DNA of 64,000 bases, taken from NCBI GenBank assembly GCA_012845835.1, contig JABAKD010000029.1, positions 13,283,892-13,347,891 on the forward strand, given 5' to 3'. This stretch comes from Undaria pinnatifida. Taxonomy: Eukaryota; Sar; Phaeophyceae; Laminariales; Alariaceae. Shown one piece after another: positions 31,501 through 43,500 of this stretch. The notes beneath the pieces were generated by a model. It saw only the letters and a list, made by a program, of their open reading frames with translations. It had not been told where the DNA came from and did not search any database. Both the position numbers and the translations under genes were made by a program. Position 1 is the first letter of the stretch. Each line of letters opens with the position of its first letter.

Positions 31501-34500
31501 GTGATCGGGCAATGGTGGACCTGTACCTCCAGCAACAATACAGTCACGAGGTCGGTAAAATGGCCGTAACACAATGATCGGCAGCGGATCCCGTCGTGCT
31601 AGTACACGGGATCGCTACCGATCCTTGGTTTACGGCATTTCCATCGACACAAACGCTCGCCCGACATGCCTCATAGTTGTAGCGTTGCTGGAGGAACAGG
31701 CCCATCATGGCCCATTCTCCCGCTCCCTCGGTCATGTCGCCCAGGTGGTTCCTAGCAAAGATGCCGAGATACGGCATGCTTACCCATTGACGGACGCTGT
31801 CGAGGCAAACGCTTTAACAGGCAGCCTTCACGGCTCAAACCCGGGGACACGAAACAAACTCCCCGGCAGGAAAAAAATATATACAGTATACAACAGGAGT
31901 TTCCACAAATATAATGGGGTTTTATACCAGAGAACCGGGGACAATACCGTGTAGACGGATGGAAGTGCAGTGGCAGACGGACAGGTCCACCATGGTATTT
32001 GTCGTGACGAAATCGTTCATCGAGTTGCAACAGCGTATTAGTTTTTCTATTAATTGTGCTGTTCTTTGTCATGGACTTGTTCGTCGAATTTTTCATTCAC
32101 GTGCCTAAACGTCAGTGTTGGGTGGGTTTTAAATCTCCTCCCACGAGAAGCCTGATCAACCAATATGTGCGCCCCAATCATAGCATGCGCCTAAAAAATC
32201 GCTAGGAGTTCTAGAGACCTGAGTTGGCGGAGCCATGTTGGTGACCCCTCGTCGATCTGGTGTATTTTTTCCCGACGCTCCGGAGATTTCAGCTTGTTGT
32301 TTCCACCGCGCCATGCAATCGCCCGGAGTCGTTCGAGGCCGGTGGGACGTGGGATGACTGGTATTTATAGGTGGAGTGTATAATTTCACGTACGGGGGCT
32401 TACGGACTGTCGGCATTAGAAGTCACGCAAGAGTAAATTCGACAATACCGAGGATTAGCCCGCATCATACCATCTCCGGAAAGGGATTGTGTAGTTGTGT
32501 ACATCCTCGGGGAGAAGTGTTCCCACTGAGATGTTGGTTCGTTGTTTCACATCAGGGGTATGTGTGTGTTGTCTTCACATTGAAACCGTTCTTTCTACGT
32601 AACGGCATCAGTACACCCAGAGTCTGTGCTGATTCTTCACCCTAGAGGGATACAAATTCTGCGAGTTTTTTTCAGGCACACCTAGCTGCGCGCGTATAAG
32701 TCATGCACACCTATTCATACCAATCTTACTTTCGCACGCTTGTGCAAGGTTGACGTTGTGCGGTCTGCCAAAGGAAAAAGGTGAAACGGTGACCGCTTCA
32801 GGGCGAAAAAAAAAAAAAAACACCCTTAGCGACCATTGTCGGTGTACATGCACAAGCCATGCACCCCTACCCAAAGTATTGAATTTTGCATGTACACACC
32901 CTGATCCCACCCCCTATGGTATTCGGGCTAGATTAGGGCTTAGGCGTCTGGTCGGGTTGGGACCTGGTACCAGGTAGATCAGTACACTACTGCACTTACT
33001 TTTTAGTTGGCTGCGAGTACTGGTCCGCTGGTCTGCCACATACGTACACAGAGAGTACACAGGAACTTACGTACGGACCCGGTAGACCCTAGTAGCCCAC
33101 TCCAAACGTTAACTCACACTCTGAAGATTATTGGTTGTTTTAATGCATACTGAATTCAACAAATGTCTGGTTTTGTCCCCCTCATTGCGGGATATGCAGT
33201 TCCCGTGCGCAGAACAAGGCTGGGCGTCTTAGTCGTGTTGACCCTGGCAGTAACAGTGGAGTCACCGATCTGTTGTATCCTTCGCGAGGGTATACACACC
33301 CCGTTAACACGCGCGATCGAAGCATTGCACGCAGCTTGCAAAGCTGAGCTTTGATCAAGAAATTTATTTTTGGTGGATCTCACAGCTGAAGTGTATTCTT
33401 CACTTTTCTAGAAATACTTGTAGGGTTTGGCGCGTGCTACTATAGGGGTGTAGCCTTTTTTTCTGGGGTTCCTCAATTTTGAGAGCTTGAGACCTCTCCC
33501 GAAAACTGATTTGGAGAAAAATAAAACCGCTACCAGATAAAAACTTCAATGGCCTAGTAGGTACACAAGCGGGAATCACGAAAACAAAATGGCCTACTAT
33601 TTTTTTTCTTTTTCCCCGACGATTTTTGGTTAAGGAGCCCACGTCATTCACAAAAAAAAAAACAGCCATGAAGTGTTACCTCTGTCGAAGCGTGCGTCAT
33701 TTACTGGGTTTTACTGAGTTTTAGTGTTGGAGGTGCAGAGCTCCTCGTGTGAGGAGCCGCAGAAAATGAAAATTTGCACCTTGACCTTGAGCATGTGTCG
33801 GATACAACCGTAAAAACCAGAAGTGGAATTCCAACAATGTTGGGTTTAGTGTATGATGATACCCTTTGCTTGACCCTTTCTGGGGGGGGAGGGCGACTTT
33901 TCATCGACGCAAAATCTGACAAGGGCGGTGCGGTCTTGACTTCTCGACCGTTCAACGGGAGCGCACAGCAGAACGAACAGCAGAGTAGTACCTTGCTGAA
34001 CGCGTGTTTCACCATTCACGACGCCTTATGTTTTTGTTTTACCCGGGGTACCGAGCATACCGCCCGATCACCCAGCGGCCCGCGCTGGTCGTTGTGGCCG
34101 CGGCCGTAATCGTTAACTTTTTTTTTTTTTTTTTTTTTTTTCCCTTTTGAAGCCTCAAAGGAATTTTGATTTGATTGCGGTTTCTGAGTGGTCGCCAAGA
34201 GGCTTCGATGGTCACGATGGTGGCATTTATGTGCGCCTCTTTGTTTTTTGCTCCCCTGTTGCCGCGTTTTTTTGTTTTTTTCCCTGTTGGCAGCTTTCTG
34301 TTCTGCGATTTGGGACCGAAGCATATCTACCGACGGGAGGTGAGACAATGTTGCGGTATAGCAGGATGCTGTGTGGTAGGACACGTGCTATGGTATGATA
34401 CCAGCTATGATATGATGATATATGATGTGCTATGATATGATACGATATGATATGATATGACAATAGATGATATGGTATGATGTGATGTAACATGGTATGA

Positions 34501-37500
34501 TATTGTATGGTATGATATTGTATGGTATGATATGGTATGGTATGATATGATGATACATGATATGATAATATATGATATGATATTTTGTGATATGATATGA
34601 TATTATATGGTATGGTATGATGTATGATATGATATGATATGGCATGATATGATATGGTATGATATATATACATGGTATGATATGGTATGGTATGATATGG
34701 TATGGTATGACATGATATGGTATGATATGATATGGTATGATATGGTATGATATGATATGATATGATGATATGATATTGTATGATATGCCATGTGGTATGG
34801 TATGACATGACTTGATATGATATGACTTGGTATGATATGATATGATATGATATGGTGTGGTGTGGTGTGGTGTAATATGGTATGATATTATTGTGTATGA
34901 TATTTTGTGACATCATGTACTATTTTATGATATTAGAAGATAGTACATGATACGATAGGGGTAGCAATGTTTGACCTGATTATTTCTGAATGACTGGACT
35001 CCTCAACTCGGGGGTTTTCATCCGTCGTCGTTCGATACTATTGCCATGTAAAGTGTGGATGTAAGAATGGGCTGCTAGAATAACAGCAGATCACGACGTA
35101 CCAATATCGAATCTTGTCTGTATCTCGTCTATCGTTCCGATGTCGGAAGATGTACAAAGATCTGCGTTGCTCTTCTGATAACGGTAGGATTGCCAACGGG
35201 AAGGAGAATCGCGGGTCGCATGAGTCATTGCGGTCACCCTGTGCCCGTCTCTGCACATCTCTTCTTGAGATAACCTAAATAATCATTGTATGCCGTCTGG
35301 ATTACAGCTTGGGCATAACAGTATACGCACGATCTTTGTACTTGGTAGCATTATATGATGTGCGCCGTGCCACGAGACGATGGAGTCGATGGGGTTGGCA
35401 CGGAGGGGGTAGCACTTTTTTGCTAAGCTCTTGGCGGGATCGCATTTCTGCTTTACAATGTTAATGATGATTATGCTCGTAAAATGCCCAGGCCGTGGGG
35501 ATCTGTTAGAATTTTTCACATAGATACTCAGTTTATGTGTTGTGAGGTACAAAGCTTCTCAAGCGAAGAGCCTTTGAAAATGTTGGTGCATTTCTATTGT
35601 AGCGTATGCGTCTTTGCGCGTGTTTTTAGGATGACGTCTATCTGTAAATTCCATCCGTTGTCCCGAGCCCCCTCCCTAGCGTGCCTGCTCCGGATTGCTG
35701 CTTGGACTGCTGTTGGACCACACGGAACGCGTGGTGTAACACAATAGGGAGACCAGTTTTTTTTTCCAAAAATTCTTTCAAATACGTCAGCTGTGAGTTC
35801 GATCATTCGACTTCATATTAGGTACTACTGCTGCTTTATGGAAGGATGTTCGATTTTCGTCGGAAAGGCGTCTACGCTTTATTGTCGGAGGGCAAAAATA
35901 ATAATAATAATTTAATGGTCGGTGCTCATATTTGCAAGCTACGTGAGACTCCGGCCTCGCTATTTTACAGATGCATTCCCTCTTTGAAGATGTAGGCCGA
36001 TGACTCCTTCGTTTGTTCGTTTTATTCAGGCGTCCCCATGTGGAGTATTAATAGGTCAATATTGTCCCTATTGAAATGAGGGATACGGGTTCGAATCCTC
36101 CCGAGTGCTGCTCGTGCTCGAAACCACTTTTTCTGGCGTAAAAAATTGACTAGCGTAAAGCGCGAGAGAGGGAGTTAGCAAACTTCGATGAAAATTCGAC
36201 GAGCATAAAAAGCTGAAAAGCGGGAATACTGAGCCACATTCGCCATACAAATGAAGGCACGCACCGAGGGGAAGGGAAGACACCTGTGACCACGGCATGA
36301 CCATGACCTTGTCCAGCAGGTTGCTGAGGGTAAAACCTATGACAAGTTGAGATGGAAATTAAAACGTGACGATAAAAAAACCTAAGGGGTGACGGGGCTC
36401 CTCACGTGAATAGCTACCTACCTGGTACTACATAGTATGGTTGGAATACCGTACGTGTTTTAATAGCTACCTACCTGGTACTACATAGTATGGTTGGAAT
36501 ACCGTACGTGTTTTACAATACCATTCATTCTATTTATAGCCCATGGGTTTGTTTTGGTGCACCCACACTGTATAGCATGCGCCAATTGGTTGATTGGTTG
36601 ACTCGTCGATTGGTTGGATGATTGGTGGAGTGATTGATTGATTGGTTTGATTGTGTGCTTGATTGGTTGAGTGCTTGATTGGTTGGTTGGTAGATTGGTT
36701 GATTGGTTGATGGATTGATTGATTTGTTGACAATAAGTGGTTGAGTGATTGGTTTGGTTGATTGGGTGCTTGATTGGTTGATTGATTGATTGGTTGCCAA
36801 AGTGATTGATTCGATTGATTAAGTGCTTGCTTGCTTGTTTGATTGGTTGAATGGTCGGTTGAATGATTGGTTGGCCGATTGATTGCCCTATTTGATTTTC
36901 ACCGTGCTGAGGCGTTCTCCCTTTTGTCTTTTGTCCATGTCCCGTGTTTGTTGGTTGGTGTTAATATCGGCGACGGAAGGTGGGGCAAAAACTGAGCGAC
37001 CCGGTCGAAATCGAATTCCCCAGCCTGGTGGAGGCGTCAGCCGCAGAATGGGGATCGCTCAAGGACCGATGGGGGCCGCCGCCCAAGCCGTTTGTCGTCG
37101 CTCAACGTGAGTGCATAATAGCGTGTTTGCGATTTATTTCCAACCTCTGTTGTGTTGGAAAAATAGTGAAATATTAATTGAAATCGACGAATGCCAAGGC
37201 CAACCAACTCACGAAAAAAATGGGTCAAGAAAACAAAAAAATGGTAGGACACGTATTTCTTGAACGTTTTTTCCGCCATTTTTTCGTGGGTTGGGTTGTC
37301 CTTGGATTGTGCCTTTCGACCGTTTCAATACTATTCTTACTTGGATCCACTTCCTACCCGACCAAAAGTTGGTACATTGCGAACACCCGAATGTCAGATG
37401 TTGCGCTTGGACTGATTATCCGCATGCGTTAATGAAATTCATTGGCTTAGGTTTCACCGCGTTTACTTTTGTGTACCGTTTCTACAATGTGTTATCTACG

Positions 37501-40500
37501 TGCATGCGTCGAAGCTCATTGGCTGAGGTTGTACCACTTTTCTTTTTTTCGCGTAACGCATTTACCAAATATTTAATTGACCATCGATGAGGGCCGCCGC
37601 CGGGGCCGTTCGCCGTCGCCCAGCATGAGTGCCCTCTGTTAGGTATTACTAGGGCTGTACGTTTGCTGGATATTCTAACCGCAGTACACCAATAGCGGGT
37701 CGTCGAATAGATATTAGTTGGCTAGGCATTAATTTTTAGTTGGCTGCGGTAGAAATGTAGAATTTTCTGCGTCTTCCGCACCTGACTGGCGCGTTTTTGG
37801 CTCGACGTGGAGTGTATACAAATGGAGATAAGCCAGTTTGCTGGCTTTTACCCCGCCACCCAAGCAATGAGCAGCATCAGTAGCATTCAGCAGCGTTTGG
37901 CCCGTCCGACAAGCGGGGCAGGCCGCCGAGTGGCGACGCGGGGAAAAGCCGCAAAGCCAAGGTAGCGTCTGGCAAGGAGTGATAATCCCATGTGCCGCCA
38001 CCGCAACTCGCACTCGCGCCCAGACGGTAGGCTGTCCAAAGTGCACGAGCGTGACGGGTTAGTGGTCTCACAAAAACCGTGAGGGGGCCCGCTTCAAACC
38101 GGTGCGGGTACGAAGCTTTTTGGCACGGGTACGCGAGGCTTGGTATGTGAGGGAGGGGTCTTGATGAATATGTTCCTGACGTACGTGCGGAATTAGACCG
38201 GCTTCGAAAGTCGCCATGAGCGATGTTTGCCATGAGTGTTTGTATGACGAGACGTTGGCGGGGGCTGTTCGTTTTACTATGGGGCCTGACCTCTCACGGA
38301 TACTGGTGAGATGGAGAGGGCGGTTCCGGAGGTCTTGTATTCGTCTCGTAGCTGGCGGCGGAGCGGAGAGTGCGTCGCGGAGCTGAAGTCGAAGCGGAGA
38401 GGTCCTCGCGGTGCTGAGGTCCCTTGATGATTGCCTTCACAGCGGGCGCACGCTGAAACCTTTCTTTCTTAGATGTAGCAAGGAGATGCTAAATCTAGAC
38501 TGACGGTGGGCTTATGCCCTCTCGTCATGCGGCGAGATAATTCGGTGGCTGTCCTTCCGGGAACGGGTCAACGCCGTCTATGACGGGTGACACCGCTCGC
38601 GACCCGGGATCGTGTATTGCCTGACCGGTGACGTGTACTCTCGCGCATGCGTGTACGGGATCTACGATAGGTATCTACGACCCTGTCTTCCACATCACCC
38701 CCCTCTGTAATCGCTGCAAGCCCATCTTAGCTAGGGATGGTATTGTAGCGGTCATCGGGAGGATGACACATTTAGGAAACGGGGTGTCGATTTATCGGAT
38801 CGAGACACAGTAGCTGTTATAGGCGTGCATCCACTCCTTATAACTGACGTGTTTAGTAAACACGGGTGTGAAACACCGGTCCAGCGAAGATGCTTACATT
38901 TTCGAGCTTGCATGCTGACAGCGTATACTGGAGTTGTATGGGTTTTCCAAATATTATCTCAACGCACGTATTCCGTGTGGCCACACGTACTGATGCGCCC
39001 CTCGTGGTTGTTGTTCTGGGAACCACGGGCAGCGATTTTTTTTCGTGATTTCTCTTTTTTGGGCGGGACCGCCTTGATATTTTCGCTCAGAGTCGGCTCG
39101 GTTGATCTTGGTGCATCAACGTGTGACTTCGTTTTAGGTGGGGCGGAGTCACGTGGGTCTCAATCCTCGTGTGTGTTCCGTGTTCGAACAATTTTGTGGC
39201 TTGACGGTGGTGTTGCTGTTTTGTCCCGTTTGGAATGGAGTGTGGGGCACGGGCTTGGAGTGTCACGCTTCTTACAGCCTTTCCTCGTTGGGTACAACAT
39301 TTTTTTTCACGTCTCCTTGCCCCGGCTATTCCCACCAGAATGCCGGGTAGAGTGCCTGTCAGATCATGGTAGACACGAGTGTGTACTGCCATGTCTGCCG
39401 GTGCTACTCTCATCACTGTTGTTGACTCTTGTGCCTACAGCTGAGTCAACTGTGTTTGCCAACTTGTTCGTTATTCGGTTACGCCGCGGAGCATCTGAGA
39501 ATCTATTTGCGCTGTCTCAATTCATGCTTGTCCCCGCCTACTGTACGCTTCCGCTTCCCGAGAGAAGAGAGGGGGGGCGAAGAAGGTGGGGTTATCGCGA
39601 GTTGCAAACCCTTTTGGGCTCGGTATGCGGCGATCAATTCGTGACATTGGGGTATTTCGTCCGCGCGATACTCGAGGTCGGATTCAGGGCCGTGTCCTCG
39701 GAGTCTTACGCGGTACTTGTTGTTGTGGGGGCTTGGTCTGCCAGGTCCCCGTTTATGATATACCCTGCCTACGAAGTAGGACTCAATTTTGGGTTGAGCT
39801 GTGTTTGGATGGTCCAATTCGGGTAGGGGTATAGGCTCCGCTAAAAACAATTCCGCCAGCTTCTCAAATTGAGGTGCGGGTGGTGTCTCCCGTTGATGGT
39901 AGGGCTTTACATGGGCGAGGTGGACTAACACCTGTCGGGTGTCGTTCGTGAGTCGTACTCTATACACCACTGGTGATAATTGTGAGCAGACGACATACGA
40001 CCCTCGCTATGGTAATAGCAGTTTCGGGTTGGGCCCATCGGAATCCTGGTAAGGTCTGTACACGAGTACTTCCTGTCCAGGTTTGAACACCGGGTACGGT
40101 TTAAGTTTGCTATTCTGTTTTGCCTGTTTGTCTGCACGCTCGGTTAAGTTTCGGCGTGCGAGCTAAAGCCATTTGCAAATCGTCCCGTGTGTTTTGTGCG
40201 AGTTCCTCGGTGTCTGCTGTTCTTCCTACATGAGGAGTACCGAGGATTATTATGCCCACTGGGAGTCGGGGTTGTCGTCCGAACATGAAGAAGAATGGTG
40301 TCTCATGCATCGTTACACTAAAACTAGTGTTGTGCGCTAGCTGTACAAACGGTAAGAGAGTGGCCCAGTTGCTTTGACCGACTGCACTGTGCATCGCTAG
40401 CATGCTGTGCATCGTTGAGTGCACCCGTTCGGACACTGAATTACCCTGCGGCTGGTACGGCGTTGTGCGGGTCTTTTTGTGTCCGAGTATTTGTTGCAGC

Positions 40501-43500
40501 TGGTATATCACCTTATTCTCGAATTCGGGGCCTTGGTCGCTATGCTAGATTTCTGGTGGGCCGAAAATGCTGATTATTCTCTCGATTATGGCATTGCTAC
40601 TTTTTCGGCCGTTTTATTACGTACCGGCAACAGCATCGCAAACCTCGTCAGGTGGTCCATCATCGAGAGAACGTATATTTCATTCGATTCCTGCGGCTGA
40701 AGTTGATACCGATTTGTACTCTACTAAGTCAACCGATAGTCGTTGAAATGGCCGCTCGACAGGTAAATGGCCTGTCGGGAGTTTGGATACGTATGTTGTG
40801 TGCTGTTTTTTGTCGTTGACAAGCTTGGTATATTTCGCACCACTCTCGTACGTCGCGGCTGATGGTGGGCCACCAATATTTCTGGCGGATTTTTTCACGA
40901 GTAGGGCGAGATGCGAGGTGTCCTCCGGATAGAACGTGATCGTGGTAGGCGTGCAGAATTAATCCAACAACGGCCTCTGGTACTACGAGTTGATCGCGGA
41001 AGGTGCTTCGTTTTCAAAGGTATCCCGGAAGGTACGATTTAAACAACAGCCCGTCCTGCACTGAATAGTAAGACATGGTTGTTTTCGTTTCTTTCTCGGG
41101 TAGTGGTGCGTCTGCATGTTGTATGTAATCGATGTATCGTCCGTACTCTACTGTTTGTGCTGAGCGGAGTTTTTCTCGAGTGTCTTTCATTGTGGGATGT
41201 GTCTGTACAAAGTGAACAGATATGCATGGTACATCGCTCAGGTTGACGGTTTACCAACTGAAGATGTGCCTGAAATCATGGCGCTCTTCCACTCTCGCAT
41301 CCACTTGCACGCCCCTGACGGCTCCCCTGACTCTGTTATCGACCACCACGCCGTGAGATACCTTGCACACTTAGTGACCGGCGGAGCAGCTAGCACTATG
41401 CACCAAGTACAGTTTGAGACGTTAGAGTGGCGCACAGACAAAGAGCTAGCACAACTGAACACGGAGGATGTAGAAGTCAGAGCACGCAACTGGAGCGAAT
41501 GGGTGGATGCTTGCACAAACCTGTTTAGCCCAGTGAACCGCATCGTGCTCCTCGCTCGCAACGTCTCTACCCTATAGCAAGGCAGTAGTGAATCCGTCGA
41601 CTCTTACGAACTGGTCTTGTACTCGTCTCGCAGCTGGCGGCGGAGCGGAGAGGGCGTCGCGGGGCTGAAGTCCAAACGGAGAGGTCTTCGCGGTGCTAAG
41701 GTCCCTTGACGATCACCTTCTCAGCGGGCGCACGCTGAAACCTTTGTACTTAGATGTAGCAAGAAGATGCTAAAGCTAGACTGACGGTGGGCTTATTGCT
41801 CTCGTCCTGCGGCGGGATTATCTTTCGGTGGCTGACCTTCCGGGGACGGGTCAACGCCGTCTATGACGGGTGACACCGCTCGCGACCCGGGATCGTGTAT
41901 TGCCTGACCGGTGACGTGTCCTCTCGCGCATGCGTGTACGAGATCTACGATAGGTATCTACGACCCTTTCTTCCACATCACCCCCCTCTGTATTCGCTGC
42001 AAGCTCATCTTAGCTAGGGATGGTATTGTAGCGGTCATCGGGAGGATGACACATGTAGGAAACGGGGTGTCGATTTACCGGATCGAGACACACCGGTCCA
42101 GCGAAGTGTATTCTTACTCGTGGGTTCGAATACCACGGTGGTCACCACTATGGAGCCTGGCCTCTCACGGATACTGGTGTCGAAGTGGAGAGGGCAGTTC
42201 CGGAGGTCTTGTACTCGTCTCGTAGCTGGCGGCGGAGCGGAGAGTGCGTCGTGGAGCTGAAGTCGAAGCGGAGAGGTCCTCGCGGTGCTGAGGTCCCTTG
42301 ACGATCGCCTTCACAGCGGGCGCACGCTGAAACCTTTCTTTCTTAGATGTAGCAAGGAGATGCTAAAGCCAGACTGACGGTGGGCTTATGCCCTCTGGTC
42401 ATGCGGCGAGATTATCTTTCGGTGGCTGACCTTCCGGGGACGGGTCAACGCCATCTATGACGGGTGACACCGCTCGCGACCCGGGATCGTGTATTGCCTG
42501 ACCGGTGACGTGTACTTTCGCGCATGCGTGTACGAGATCTACGATAGGCATCTACGACCCTGTCGTCCACACTGGTGCGTTTATGGCTTGCGATGCGTTT
42601 CATGTCGGACCAGATTGGGTTGGCTGACTTCGCCTCCCAACTAGCAGTAGATACCTTGCAGTAGTACCTACTGCAGCAGTAAATAGCTAGCAGTAGTACC
42701 TAGCAGCAATAACCAGTTGTAAACTAGCATTAATAACTAGGACTAATAATTAGCAGCAATAACTAGCAGTGATAACTAGTAGTAATAAGTTACAGTAATA
42801 CTGAGTAACTAGTAGTAATCATATCGAGCCAACTCACAGCCCTATTTATACGAGCGGTTTCGCAGCTGCAGGGCTCTTTTAATAGCCACATGGGAAATTG
42901 TGTGTCAGTCTCCTTGACCGTTTGTCGCAACACACCACCTTTCAATCGCTTAAGTCGCATGCCTGCATGTTCCTCAAAGCCGCAACCCTCTTCCATCGTA
43001 AACATCGGAGAACACCGATCGTGCGCTGCCCTCTGCCATCGAAGCCCCTGGTCTGCACCCAAAGAGCGCGTTTAGAGCCGCCATAACATTTTATAGCTCT
43101 AGACATTTCGTAAGCCCTCCCGTCCCCCTCCCGCTGCACAGTTTCATTGTTGTTGTTGCAGTTCTCGGTTTTTTCCAGGATAAGTCTGGCAGGTGAGCCT
43201 TGTCTGCAGACGCCTCCGAGTTTTCCACCTCGATGGATGAGGCGGCGAAACGCAGTGGCTGTTGTCATCGGGTTTTTGATAATTTGGAGAATCGCATACT
43301 AAACATGCACGACTAAACTTGGATGGATCCCGGTCGGCGGAACCAAAAACAGGCTTCTGTGGACACTAGGTCCTATCCCCTAGATCGTACCGCCTCATTA
43401 TCATCACAATCCTTCCTCGGCTGGGGCACACTGAGATTGCTTTTCGTTGAGGACCCCTTAGAAATGTGGTAATACCACACAACCCCACCTCGGTGTGTCT

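Noticed and set aside
34227-34916. 229-codon Tyr/His/Ile-rich minus-strand frame
   Set aside because: Created by the TATGA array and antisense to SAE1 exon 6.
36050-36115. Functional tRNA gene
   Set aside because: A T-arm and a possible anticodon stem are present, but there is no acceptor stem pairing, no D arm and an anticodon loop of 9 bases.
38825-39826. 333-codon plus-strand open frame
   Set aside because: Its second half is antisense to the chromodomain of the gypsy integrase and its first half overlaps the LTR end. It has no motif and looks like chance openness.
41238-41561. 107-codon minus-strand frame in line with the gypsy element
   Set aside because: Antisense to the more protein-like plus frame and without any Gag, PR or RT motif.
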